This document shows, piece after piece, positions 26,238 through 34,132 of a DNA stretch of 64,000 nucleotides. The DNA is from Methanomicrobia archaeon DTU008 (GTDB taxonomy: Archaea; Thermoplasmatota; Thermoplasmata; Methanomassiliicoccales; Methanomassiliicoccaceae): NCBI GenBank assembly GCA_001512965.1, contig LFRW01000035.1, positions 30,740-94,739 on the forward strand, written 5' to 3'. Each line of letters starts with the position of its first letter. Within the stretch, counting starts at the first letter, position 1. Made by a program: the position numbers and the translations under genes. Under the pieces are notes generated by a model. It was given only the letters and a program-made list of their open reading frames with translations, was not told the DNA's origin and searched no databases.

Positions 26238-26822
26238 TCACCTGCCATTGGCTAGTATCAATGAGAACAGGCGGGAGGAGGCGACTGGCGGATGCTCTGC
26301 GGTCCCGAAGGAAATGGTCTCGGTCGGATAACCCAGTTCCTCGCACAGGATGATGGTGCAGTCGATATCTCTCTGGATCATCATCCTGGCAAGCGCATCG
26401 ATGTCGAACTCGGGACCGGTGAGCACGAACGGGATCCTCCCCCTCTCGACCTCGTCCAGCATATCGTTCACTGCCGCCTCTTCATCCTTCGCATGAGCGT
26501 CGACCACTACCGCCCTCGTCATCGGCAGACGCAATCTTGCGAAGGCGCACTGCATCGAAGATATGCCCGGTATGACCTCCTCTCCCAGCCTGCCAAGGCC
26601 GGCAAGCATGGGATCGCCGGTGGATAGCACCACGGCGTCCTCCGGGAGCTCGTTCAGGTGGGAGTAGTCCTCTATGATGGTGACCTCGCAACCCGGCTGG
26701 ATGTATGGCCTGGCCAGTTCCAGGGCGCGAGGCGAGCCACATATCCTCCTGGCCTCCTGCAGGCGAGCCATGGCCTCGGCCGTCATCATTCCCGGCCCGC
26801 AGCCCACGCCTATGACCATCAT
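26238..26822 (-). CDS. cbiE: cobalt-precorrin-7 C5-methyltransferase
   Basis: SAM-dependent methylase of anaerobic corrin synthesis, tetrapyrrole methylase fold, 194 residues. The N terminus MMVIGVGCGPG and the internal STGDPMLAGLG are the SAM-binding loops. CbiE carries C5 methylation, while C15 methylation and decarboxylation is done by CbiT, here a separate gene at the head of the operon. The start shares a base with the cbiD stop (TGATG). Confidence 0.9.
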   Translation of the reverse strand: MMVIGVGCGPGMMTAEAMARLQEARRICGSPRALELARPYIQPGCEVTIIEDYSHLNELPEDAVVLSTGDPMLAGLGRLGEEVIPGISSMQCAFARLRLPMTRAVVVDAHAKDEEAAVNDMLDEVERGRIPFVLTGPEFDIDALARMMIQRDIDCTIILCEELGYPTETISFGTAEHPPVASSRLFSLILANGR

Positions 26823-27826
26823 CAGGCCTCCCCCATCACTCGCCCTTCACGGTCGATGATCACGATCCCATGGCCCGGGTGAACGAGCTTGAACTTCTCG
26901 ATTGAGCCGCGAACGACCTCTTTCCCTTCGTCCGAGGACACCAGTTCCTCGATCGTTCGATATCCGGTCCCGTCCAGCACGTTCGGCTCTATGTATCTGA
27001 TTATCAGCGCCGGCAGCCCGAAAAGTGTGAGCCCCTCATCCTTGGAGCCGAGCGCCTCCTTTATCTTAGCCCCTATCAAGACCACTTCCTGGTCCGGGTA
27101 GAGCAGCCTTGCGTATCTCAGACCGACACGGCCGGTGGTGACGACCGCCCTTTCCGCCCTTCTCGCCCTCTCCACCGCATCCTGGCCAAGGTCGTCGTCC
27201 CATGGCTCAACCAGGCCGGTGGAGCCCAGGACGGATATGCCGCCCACTACACCGATTCGGCCGTTGAGGGTCTTGAGAGCGATCCGCTCGCCATCGACGG
27301 CCTCCAGATGGACCAGCGCACCCTTTCGCCCGAAGGCGGCGCATGCCGTCGCTATGGAATCGACGATGCAGTCCATGGCCGTGCGGCTTATGGCAGGCTC
27401 TCCTTTCCCGTGGCGGGGGGTGTCATGGTCCCATCGTCCTATGCCCGCGCCGACGTCCAAGCCCACATCGTCCTGGAACCGGACGAACCTGGCCCGGAAC
27501 TCTATGCCGGCAGTGACGTCATCGGGGTAGTCCCCGGAATACTTGAAGCAACTTGCCATTCCGTCACGCGCGGTCACGCCCACGTGGGTGACGATCCCGC
27601 AGGCCAGCCGTACGTTCAAGCCGTCCAGTTCACCACCCTCCGCCGTCCGTACGGCCGCCTGGCATGCGGCCGCCGCCGTGGTGCCGGTGGTGAAGCCTCT
27701 CCTCAGCACGGCGCCGTCGGAGGTGAGCACGGCCAATCCTTGCTTGACCAGCGCGAGCGCCTCACTGTCCTTGCATCGCGATACCCAGGCATCGGGATAT
27801 TCGAAATTGGATACGGGATCGATCAT
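26822..27826 (-). CDS. cbiD: cobalt-precorrin-5B C1-methyltransferase
   Basis: A 334-residue enzyme of the oxygen-independent cobalamin route. The family marker LRRGFTTGTTAAAA is at about residues 40-53, with a conserved KTLNGRIGVVGGISVLGSTG further on. CbiD occurs only in the anaerobic, cobalt-early pathway. 4 bp after cbiC and overlapping cbiE by one base. Confidence 0.95.
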   Translation of the reverse strand: MIDPVSNFEYPDAWVSRCKDSEALALVKQGLAVLTSDGAVLRRGFTTGTTAAAACQAAVRTAEGGELDGLNVRLACGIVTHVGVTARDGMASCFKYSGDYPDDVTAGIEFRARFVRFQDDVGLDVGAGIGRWDHDTPRHGKGEPAISRTAMDCIVDSIATACAAFGRKGALVHLEAVDGERIALKTLNGRIGVVGGISVLGSTGLVEPWDDDLGQDAVERARRAERAVVTTGRVGLRYARLLYPDQEVVLIGAKIKEALGSKDEGLTLFGLPALIIRYIEPNVLDGTGYRTIEELVSSDEGKEVVRGSIEKFKLVHPGHGIVIIDREGRVMGEA

Positions 27827-27830
27827 ATCA

Positions 27831-28490
27831 TCAACCCTTCTCGGCGAACATGGTGATGATCTCGTTGAGGGCGGCCACGGCCACGGGGGTTCCTCCCCTG
27901 GTGCCTTCAGTGCTTATGGATGGAACGTCCAACCCTCTCAACGCCTCCTTAGATTCGGCCGCATTGACGAATCCTACCGGACAGCCCACCACCAAAGCCG
28001 GCCTGATCCCCTGGCCATACATCTCGCACAGCGACAGCAGGCAGGATGGAGCATTTCCGATCACCACTATCGATCCATTCAGCGTCTTGCCTAGAGATAG
28101 CATCCCCGCGCTGGTGCGGGTGATGCCCTTCTCCCTCGCCAGCTCCTGTCCGTGATCCAGCAGACAGCCCACCGGGGAATCATGCCCCTTCTTCTGGATG
28201 CCGACCTGGACCATGCGAATGTCCGCATATATCGGGGCCCTGGCCTCTAGGGCGTCGAGCCCCGCCTGCACGGGCGAGCGTTCGAACCGCATGAGGCTGG
28301 ACATGGCGAAATCGCCAACCGCTATGGAGCAGCGCTGCCTTATCCGGTCCTCAGGACCAGTGTTCCCGATGGTGCGCCGCGCGAGCTCCCGGCTGCGGCT
28401 GGATATGCTGAACCCCTCCGGAGTGTCCGCCCCAAGATCAGTATACGTACTTCCGGTGGTAACCTCTCGGCGTGATGATCCCTTTGACAT
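27831..28490 (-). CDS. cbiC: cobalt-precorrin-8 methylmutase
   Basis: Moves the C11 methyl to C12 to give cobyrinate. The 219-residue product has the C-terminal motif NAPSCLLSLCEMYGQG and PALVVGCPVGFVNAAESKE (split around the catalytic region) typical of CbiC/CobH. Its ATG at 28490 gives a 53-bp overlap with cbiH; GGGGGAGG lies directly before the start. No later start codon would keep the N-terminal domain. Confidence 0.92.
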   Translation of the reverse strand: MSKGSSRREVTTGSTYTDLGADTPEGFSISSRSRELARRTIGNTGPEDRIRQRCSIAVGDFAMSSLMRFERSPVQAGLDALEARAPIYADIRMVQVGIQKKGHDSPVGCLLDHGQELAREKGITRTSAGMLSLGKTLNGSIVVIGNAPSCLLSLCEMYGQGIRPALVVGCPVGFVNAAESKEALRGLDVPSISTEGTRGGTPVAVAALNEIITMFAEKG

Positions 28491-29202
28491 CCTCCCCCTC
28501 CTTCAACAGACCGGTGCTCTCCCCTCCGATGATGACGACGGAATGCATGTCGACCATTCTGTCATCGTCGTAGAGGGATGCCAGGTCGGTGATGGCGAAG
28601 CTCTCTTCTTGACCGCGATAGGCGTTCCTTACGATGCCCACCGGAACGTCGGGCCGGGCGTGTTCAAGGCCGATCCCCAGCGCCTTGTGCAGATTACCGG
28701 GGCGGTTGTGGCTTCGAGGGTTATACACAACCATGGGTATACCCATCTGGAACCCCAGCCTGAGGCGCTTCTCGATCACCTCCCAGGGCGTGAGCAGGTC
28801 GCTCAAGGATATCACAAGGAAGTCGCCCGACAGCGGGGACCCGAGGATGGAGGCGGCCGCGGTGGCCGCCGTGACGCCAGGCACGATCGACACCTTCAGC
28901 CCTGGCGCCTCCTTCTGCGCCACTTCCAGGACTATGCTGGCCATGCCATAGACGCCCGCGTCGCCCCCGCTGACCATGGCCACCTTCGCAGACATCGCCA
29001 GTCTTACGGCCTCGCGGGCCCTGTCCACCTCCTTACCCATGCGCGAGGTTATGACCTTCTTTCCGTCCAGCAGCGGCCTTATCTGGTCCAGGTAGAATCC
29101 GTTGCCGATGACGACGTCCGACTCGCCAACGGTCTTCTTGGCCAGAGGAGTCATGTTATCCAGATCCCCCGGACCGATGCTTACCACGAACAATCGCCCC
29201 AT
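28438..29202 (-). CDS. cbiH: cobalt-precorrin-3B C17-methyltransferase
   Basis: Ring-contracting methylase of the anaerobic corrin pathway, 254 residues. Tetrapyrrole methylase loops are MGRLFVVSIGPGDLDNMT, VSGGDAGVYGMA and VPGVTAATAAAS. ATG 29202 is selected over the earlier in-frame ATG at 29238 because it gives the family N terminus and lies 4 bp after cbiG. The 3' end overlaps cbiC by 53 bp, the longest overlap in the operon. Confidence 0.92.
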   Translation of the reverse strand: MGRLFVVSIGPGDLDNMTPLAKKTVGESDVVIGNGFYLDQIRPLLDGKKVITSRMGKEVDRAREAVRLAMSAKVAMVSGGDAGVYGMASIVLEVAQKEAPGLKVSIVPGVTAATAAASILGSPLSGDFLVISLSDLLTPWEVIEKRLRLGFQMGIPMVVYNPRSHNRPGNLHKALGIGLEHARPDVPVGIVRNAYRGQEESFAITDLASLYDDDRMVDMHSVVIIGGESTGLLKEGEDVKGIITPRGYHRKYVY

Positions 29203-29206
29203 GCTA

Positions 29207-30067
29207 TCATCTTGCGATGGCGACCGTGACATTTCCATATGCCCTCCTTTTCATGATGATCTCCTTCCTTTTGGCCAGCGCCAGAGCCGATGGCTCGGCC
29301 ACCCCCACCAGGCCGATGATCTCGGCCTTGGAAGGGGACACCGGCTGAGAATTGATGGTGTCATCGTCGATCAGGAACAGCCTGCCGTCCAGCTCGCGTA
29401 CGGCCGACAGCAGACCGGCCTCATCGGCCTTCTTGATCGTAGAGGTGTATGCCAGCACCTCCTCTGCCCCGATATCCATCGAGGCAAGTGCGTCCAGCAC
29501 GGCCTGCCTGATCTCCTCCGCCGCGGTGCCTCGGTTGCACCCGATGCCCACCACGTATTCGCCCCTCATCGACAGCACCGAGACATTAGATGACGCCAAT
29601 ACGACCGCGGGGCCATCGATCCGGTATACCGGGACGTCTCCGTCAAGGAACGCCCTGTTGACGGCAACCGTGGAACTCTTGTTGACAACCTCCATGCCAT
29701 GTCGGCCGGCTATCTCCTCCACCGAGTCCTTTCCCAGCGCGTCGGTTGCGGTCGATATGACCGGCGTCAGCCCATGCCCCGCCAGCGTCCTGGCGATCTC
29801 ATTGCCGCCATGATGCCCTCCGAGCACTGGAACGCAGAACCGGAGATCAGGGGTCACGACCACGACGGCGGGGTCGACCCATTTGTCGCGAACCAGCGGC
29901 GCGATCTTCCTGACCACGATCCCCATCGCCATGACGGCCACCACGCCCTCATGTTCATGGAACGCCAGCTCCAGGGCGTCCGGACGCTCCACAACTTCGC
30001 CGTTCAGCCATCTGGCCAATGTCCTTGCCTGCTCTGGATGACCGGTATGGACGACGGCTATCCTCAA
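29207..30067 (-). CDS. cbiG: cobalt-precorrin-5A hydrolase
   Basis: Opens the delta-lactone and releases the two-carbon fragment as acetaldehyde. The 286-residue protein has the N-terminal domain with AMGIVVRKIAPLVRDK and DPAVVVV, and the C-terminal domain with GIGCNRGTAAEEI. Overlaps the cbiF stop by 4 bp. Confidence 0.92.
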   Translation of the reverse strand: MRIAVVHTGHPEQARTLARWLNGEVVERPDALELAFHEHEGVVAVMAMGIVVRKIAPLVRDKWVDPAVVVVTPDLRFCVPVLGGHHGGNEIARTLAGHGLTPVISTATDALGKDSVEEIAGRHGMEVVNKSSTVAVNRAFLDGDVPVYRIDGPAVVLASSNVSVLSMRGEYVVGIGCNRGTAAEEIRQAVLDALASMDIGAEEVLAYTSTIKKADEAGLLSAVRELDGRLFLIDDDTINSQPVSPSKAEIIGLVGVAEPSALALAKRKEIIMKRRAYGNVTVAIAR

Positions 30068-30783
30068 GAGTACAACACCGACCTTTGATAGCGCCCCGCG
30101 GGGTCGACCACGCCTCCGACTATTATCAGGGCGGTCTTGCTGATCCCCGCCTCCTTTACCTTCTGTACGATGTCCCGCACCTGTCCAGTGACTATCCTCT
30201 GGTCAGGCCAGGAGGCATGATGGACAACCGCTGCGGGGGTGTCCGGAGGACAGCGCAGTTTTCCGACGATCTCCTCCAGCCTTTCCGTCCCGAGGAAGAA
30301 CACCATGGACGCGCCCAGCTCGGACAGTCTGGAGATGTCGTCCCTCTCCAATGTCTCGCCGGCCGGCCTGGTGACGATCAGGGTCTCGGAGACGCCCTTC
30401 AGTGTATACTGGGTCTTCAAGGCCGCCGATGCCGCGAACAACGAGCTTACGCCCGGAACGATGTTGACCTCGACCCCATGCTTCTCCAGCTCGGCGATCT
30501 GCTCCACCATCGAACCGTAGAGCGCGGGGTCGCCGCTGTGCAGGCGAACTACCTTCTTGCCTGCCCTGGCGGCGTCCACCATGATCGGGACCATCTCCTC
30601 GATACTCATCCCCCAGCTGTCCAGCTTCTCCTTGGCCCCGGACCTCTCGACAAGGGCGGGATTGACCAGCGAACCGGCATATATCAGGAGGTCGGCGGTG
30701 ACCAGCAGCTCGTTCCCTTTCATGGTGATGAGGTCAGGGTCACCTGGGCCGGCTCCCACGAACCATACCACGGGAGCGGCCAT
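30064..30783 (-). CDS. cbiF: cobalt-precorrin-4 C11-methyltransferase
   Basis: A 239-residue tetrapyrrole methylase. Motifs are VWFVGAGPGDPDLITMKG, RLHSGDPALYGSM and VPGVSSLFAASA, all close to characterised CbiF/CobM. 1 bp after cbiL and overlapping cbiG. Confidence 0.95.
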   Translation of the reverse strand: MAAPVVWFVGAGPGDPDLITMKGNELLVTADLLIYAGSLVNPALVERSGAKEKLDSWGMSIEEMVPIMVDAARAGKKVVRLHSGDPALYGSMVEQIAELEKHGVEVNIVPGVSSLFAASAALKTQYTLKGVSETLIVTRPAGETLERDDISRLSELGASMVFFLGTERLEEIVGKLRCPPDTPAAVVHHASWPDQRIVTGQVRDIVQKVKEAGISKTALIIVGGVVDPAGRYQRSVLYS

Positions 30784-30784
30784 C

Positions 30785-31396
30785 TCACGCCCTCCGTGCG
30801 AACATGACGCTCATGTAATCGCACCTCTCCGGGATGTCATCCCCATGGTACACCCTCTCCCCATCCAGGAACATCTTCTCCACCAGGTGGAACTGCGAAT
30901 ATCCGGAGGAGCGGAGCCGGTCCATGATCTTCCGGGGCGAGCGGACCTTCAGCATCACCAGGCACTCTTCGTCAGATCCGTCGGTCACCGTGAAGCCCGA
31001 GTTGACCGGGACCTGCAGTCGGGAGGCGAATGCGGTGATGGAGCTTATTCCCGGCTCTACCCTTACCTCTATCTCGGGGTACATCGACCTCAATATGTCG
31101 GTCTGCCGGGAGAACGTCGAGTAGAAGTTGGGGTCCCCCAGTATGCCGAGCACGGCGGTGCCTTCCATGGCCGCCGGCGCTATGATCTCGGCGTTCCTCT
31201 CCAGGGCCTCGCGTATCATCTCCTCGTCGTTCACCATGGGGAACTCCAGCACCACTGGCTCACAGTAGTCATTCACGAGTTCGCGGGCCATCCTTCCAGG
31301 GACGAACACCGCGTCCGCCGAGCGGAGGATGCGCACCGCCTTTAGCGTGAGAAGCTCCTTGTCCCCGGGTCCAAGTCCTACCCCTATGAGCATCAT
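30785..31396 (-). CDS. cbiL: cobalt-factor II / precorrin-2 C20-methyltransferase
   Basis: A 203-residue methylase with GVGLGPGDKELLTLKAV at the N terminus, LGDPNFYSTFS in the middle and VEPGISSITAFAS, as in CbiL. It is about 20-30 residues shorter than many homologues. Its ATG overlaps the cbiT stop by 4 bp. Confidence 0.9.
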   Translation of the reverse strand: MMLIGVGLGPGDKELLTLKAVRILRSADAVFVPGRMARELVNDYCEPVVLEFPMVNDEEMIREALERNAEIIAPAAMEGTAVLGILGDPNFYSTFSRQTDILRSMYPEIEVRVEPGISSITAFASRLQVPVNSGFTVTDGSDEECLVMLKVRSPRKIMDRLRSSGYSQFHLVEKMFLDGERVYHGDDIPERCDYMSVMFARRA

Positions 31397-31917
31397 TTCA
31401 CCTCTCCGACGATGACGAACACCGGGTCGATGGGACGGAACATGATGCTGCCAGCCAGTTCCTTCGACCGGCCGATCTGCACCTGGACCGCCTCCTTGAA
31501 GATCCCCAGCTTGGTCATGCTGACCACCGCCTTGTTCATGGAGCTGAGGAGTACGGTATTGACCACGATACGCCCTTCAACGCGGTCCTTCAGCAGAGTC
31601 AGCATCTCCTCCAGTCGCCTCGTCCCGCCTACGAACGCGCCATCTAGGCGTTCGCATTCCTTGAGAAAGTCGATACCGTCCTGTTGCCTCAGTTCGATGT
31701 TGTCCTTCCCCCAGGTCTTCAACTTCACCCTGGAGACATCCATGGCCTGCTGGCTGACGTCGATCGCGTAGACCTTCTCAGCGATCTCGGCCATGGCCAT
31801 GGCCACCTTGCAGGTTCCGCAGCCTATGTCGGCCACGACATCCCCTTTCTTGAGGCCAAGCTTCTGAAGTGAGACAGCCATGACCTCGTCCTGGGTTGGC
31901 CCACCCTTGAATCTCAT
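31393..31917 (-). CDS. cbiT: cobalt-precorrin-6B C15-methyltransferase (decarboxylating)
   Basis: A 174-residue class I Rossmann methyltransferase. The SAM loop VADIGCGTCKVAMAMA is at about residues 27-42, and the start MRFKGGPTQDEV is the CbiT signature. It is the first gene of an eight-gene cbi operon. The TATA box at 31943-31950 predicts a leaderless transcript, and operator-like palindromes lie on both sides of it. Confidence 0.92.
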   Translation of the reverse strand: MRFKGGPTQDEVMAVSLQKLGLKKGDVVADIGCGTCKVAMAMAEIAEKVYAIDVSQQAMDVSRVKLKTWGKDNIELRQQDGIDFLKECERLDGAFVGGTRRLEEMLTLLKDRVEGRIVVNTVLLSSMNKAVVSMTKLGIFKEAVQVQIGRSKELAGSIMFRPIDPVFVIVGEVK

Positions 31918-31919
31918 GA

Positions 31920-31938
31920 GTTAGATGTAATATCCGAG
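31920..31938. promoter_or_regulatory. weaker operator copy at the cbiT transcript start
   Basis: GTTAGATGTAATATCCGAG matches the btuF palindrome at 12 of 16 arm positions. The left arm has one change and the right arm three. It covers the predicted transcript start and the bases just before the cbiT ATG. Confidence 0.45.
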
Positions 31939-31942
31939 AACT

Positions 31943-31950
31943 ATTTAAGA
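31943..31950 (-). promoter_or_regulatory. TATA box of the cbi operon
   Basis: On the minus strand it reads CTTAAATA, 26-33 bp before ATG 31917. It lies between two operator-like elements, overlapping the upstream one by 2 bp. Confidence 0.6.
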
Positions 31951-31967
31951 TGGATATATCATCCAAC
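31949..31967. promoter_or_regulatory. operator copy upstream of the cbi TATA box
   Basis: GATGGATATATCATCCAAC has one perfect arm (CATCCAAC) and one arm with two changes relative to the btuF operator. It sits over the BRE region next to the TATA box, where binding would block TFB and TBP. Confidence 0.6.
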
Positions 31968-32119
31968 TGCATCCCCCCCGCTTCATTCGTCATGATCATC
32001 GATAGGGTCATGGCCAGTAAGTGGTCCGCGGCCCTCTACCCTGTCCACCGCAAGAAGGAACACCCATCCTGGATGATATCGAAGGTCGACGGCCGTTCGG
32101 CCGTCGAGCGCTCTCAGGT

Positions 32120-32677
32120 CTAGGTACGGGGATCGAGCGCCCTTATCCTCTCAAGGGTCCACTCCGCTCCCTTCCTTACATGCAGGCTCTTGTCGTCAAG
32201 GAGGCCTTCCAGCAAGGGTATGGACGAGCGGTGCGCCAGGCGCATCCTCTCCGCCATCCTGCCGAGCGCCCAGACCGCCATGCCCCGGACCTGGGCGCTG
32301 CCATCGCCCAGCAAGGCGTTCAGGCGTTCTATCGCCTCCTCTTGTCCGATCCCCACGCCGGCCCCCTCCCCGAGGGCCCATGCGGCGTTCTCCCTCACCT
32401 CGGCGTCCTCGTCCCCGAGCAGGGCGATCAGCCGATCGAGGGGAGCATGGTCGATGGCCTTGTTCTGGGCCAGCTTTCCCACGCTCCACGTCGCCTCCCT
32501 CCTGATCCTGGCATCATCATCGCATAACAGAACGGTCAAGGGCGGGATGGAGGTGTCATCCGCCTCCCTTGCCCTGAGCATCTCGTTGAGGGAATCCAGG
32601 GCCTGGACCACACGTTCCCTCTCCCCTGAACGAAGGTCCTCGTTGATCCTTTCCTGTCTCTCCGAGGTCATGGTCAT
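32120..32677 (-). CDS. HEAT-repeat protein
   Basis: A 185-residue helical repeat protein. At least four HEAT/PBS-lyase-type units are visible (DDARIRREATWSVGKLA, DEDAEVRENAAWALGEG, DGSAQVRGMAVWALGRM, DKSLHVRKGAEWTLERI), each with the Asp-Val-Arg and Ala-Trp pattern. Such proteins are scaffolds; the partner is unknown. ATG 32677 overlaps the stop of the small Cys-rich gene by 4 bp, so the two form an operon. Confidence 0.82.
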   Translation of the reverse strand: MTMTSERQERINEDLRSGERERVVQALDSLNEMLRAREADDTSIPPLTVLLCDDDARIRREATWSVGKLAQNKAIDHAPLDRLIALLGDEDAEVRENAAWALGEGAGVGIGQEEAIERLNALLGDGSAQVRGMAVWALGRMAERMRLAHRSSIPLLEGLLDDKSLHVRKGAEWTLERIRALDPRT

Positions 32678-32859
32678 TTCTTGGGATCGGGCTTCGGCAT
32701 GTAATAGTCGCACTGACCGTAGAAGCTCTCTCCCTCGCACATCTCATAGTCCTTGATATGCAATACATCGCACCTAATGCGCCGCGCCTTGCAACTAGAG
32801 CAACGACCGTCCGGAGCGTGCCACAGACATCGCTTCATTCCCTCTCCCTCACCGCTCAT
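32674..32859 (-). CDS. small Cys-rich protein, probable zinc or Fe-S binder
   Basis: A 61-residue protein with six cysteines: CLWHAPDGRCSSCKARRIRCD and, later, CEGESFYGQCDYY (given here as separate motifs). Spacing suggests one metal site in the N-terminal half and possibly a second. ATG 32838 (MKRCLWH) is an alternative start. Coupled to the HEAT-repeat gene by a 4-bp overlap. Function unknown. Confidence 0.7.
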   Translation of the reverse strand: MSGEGEGMKRCLWHAPDGRCSSCKARRIRCDVLHIKDYEMCEGESFYGQCDYYMPKPDPKK

Positions 32860-32990
32860 GTCCTCGCCTCATAAGGTTTCCAACATGGCCATATGGTGTG
32901 ATAAACCCTACGCGGCACTCACCTCTTCAGCGTTGCCTTGGGCGCGCGTCGACCATTGGGGCAAGTAATTATAAACGAACGTCCAAGCCC

Positions 32991-33362
32991 ATGACGATGG
33001 CGGCCGTGGACCTCATGGACCTGGTGAATCAGAGGATCGAGGATATCGACGATGAGGATGAGGACCTCGAGACGGACGCCGCCTATTTCATCGGCGAACA
33101 TGGCCCCTGGGGCTTCATCGTCATCACGTCCGATGGCGAGCCCATCGGCTTCGAGTTCATCGAGTCGGGGGACAGCTGGAGGCGCCCCGAGGCGATGGAC
33201 GAGTATAACGCGGCCGCGAGCCTCGACCTCGAGGTGCTGGTCATAGTGCCGGACGAGGCGTTCGCCATGGCCACGGAGATGATCTATGGGTCGGGGAACC
33301 CCTCCATCACGATCTCCAACTATCATGCCATGGAACTGACCCCTCGTCCTCTGGCATCGTGA
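32991..33362 (+). CDS. conserved hypothetical acidic protein
   Basis: A 123-residue acidic protein (pronounced Asp/Glu run near residues 17-26, IDDEDEDLETD). Two hydrophobic strands (GFIVITSDG and LEVLVIVPDEAF) suggest a small alpha/beta fold. No recognised family. A TATA-like TAATTATAAA centred near 32969 supports a leaderless start at 32991 or at ATG 32997. Converges on the NYN-domain gene. Confidence 0.65.
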   Translation: MTMAAVDLMDLVNQRIEDIDDEDEDLETDAAYFIGEHGPWGFIVITSDGEPIGFEFIESGDSWRRPEAMDEYNAAASLDLEVLVIVPDEAFAMATEMIYGSGNPSITISNYHAMELTPRPLAS

Positions 33363-33376
33363 GCGGCCAAGGACCG

Positions 33377-34132
33377 TTAGCCCATCCGATCCTTTCTGCG
33401 CTTCTTCTTGGCCCTGCGCTCCCAGTCCGGCGGCCGTTCGCTGTACCCCTGGGCACGCCAATACGCGATGTTGTTGGGATTCAGCTGGTTGGAGCGTACG
33501 TTCCTCTCCTCCACGTAGCTCCTCATATCTATCGGGCGTCCTTCCGCATCGGTGACCTTCAGTTCTTCCACGGACACCTCCATCGGAGGGGCTCTCCTCT
33601 CCTTCCGGGCCTTGATCGACCGGTCCACCAGCTGAACGATGTGGCACCCGAAGCCCAGCTCGTCGCACCTGGTTATCAGGTAGCTTGAAATGGAATTGGC
33701 CTCGCCAAGCACCGACGCCTTCTTCCCATGCTCGTAGATATAGTCGAGGACTATCGTGATGTCCTTGTCACCCGTCGCAAGTACGAATACTTCCGGGCAG
33801 TCGGGGTCGTGCAAGCGGTCGACGACCGCGCAGTGCATGGACGGGTCGGTCAGGCTCTTGCCGAACACCACCCTCTTGGTCCTTGGATCGATATGCCTGA
33901 ACGATTTGCTCTCGACCAGGACGAAGCCCCAGCGATCGTAGTCCTCCCGCGTGCGGTCGGACCTCCACATGGTGCCCTCATCCACGAACACGCGACCCTC
34001 TATCACCTTCCCCAGGGCGGAGCCGTACTCCACGAGCAAGGTGCCTATCTTCTCCAATATGGCGACGTCCCCTGAATCCCATAGGCTCCGTTCCATGTTC
34101 GGCCCATCGACATAGATGCCCACCGTGGTCAC
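33377..34132 (-). CDS. NYN domain protein (PIN-like nuclease, LabA/DUF88 type)
   Basis: A 251-residue protein with an NYN/PIN-like fold. Acidic catalytic-type residues are Asp9 and Asn12 in YVDGPNME, a central Asp, and Asp near residue 121 in VLATGDKDITIVL. The last 60 residues are basic and end in RRAKKKRRKDRMG, suited to RNA contact. The ATG overlaps the stop of the 506-residue upstream gene (ATGA), so both are made together. Ribonuclease activity is family inference. Confidence 0.82.
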   Translation of the reverse strand: MTTVGIYVDGPNMERSLWDSGDVAILEKIGTLLVEYGSALGKVIEGRVFVDEGTMWRSDRTREDYDRWGFVLVESKSFRHIDPRTKRVVFGKSLTDPSMHCAVVDRLHDPDCPEVFVLATGDKDITIVLDYIYEHGKKASVLGEANSISSYLITRCDELGFGCHIVQLVDRSIKARKERRAPPMEVSVEELKVTDAEGRPIDMRSYVEERNVRSNQLNPNNIAYWRAQGYSERPPDWERRAKKKRRKDRMG

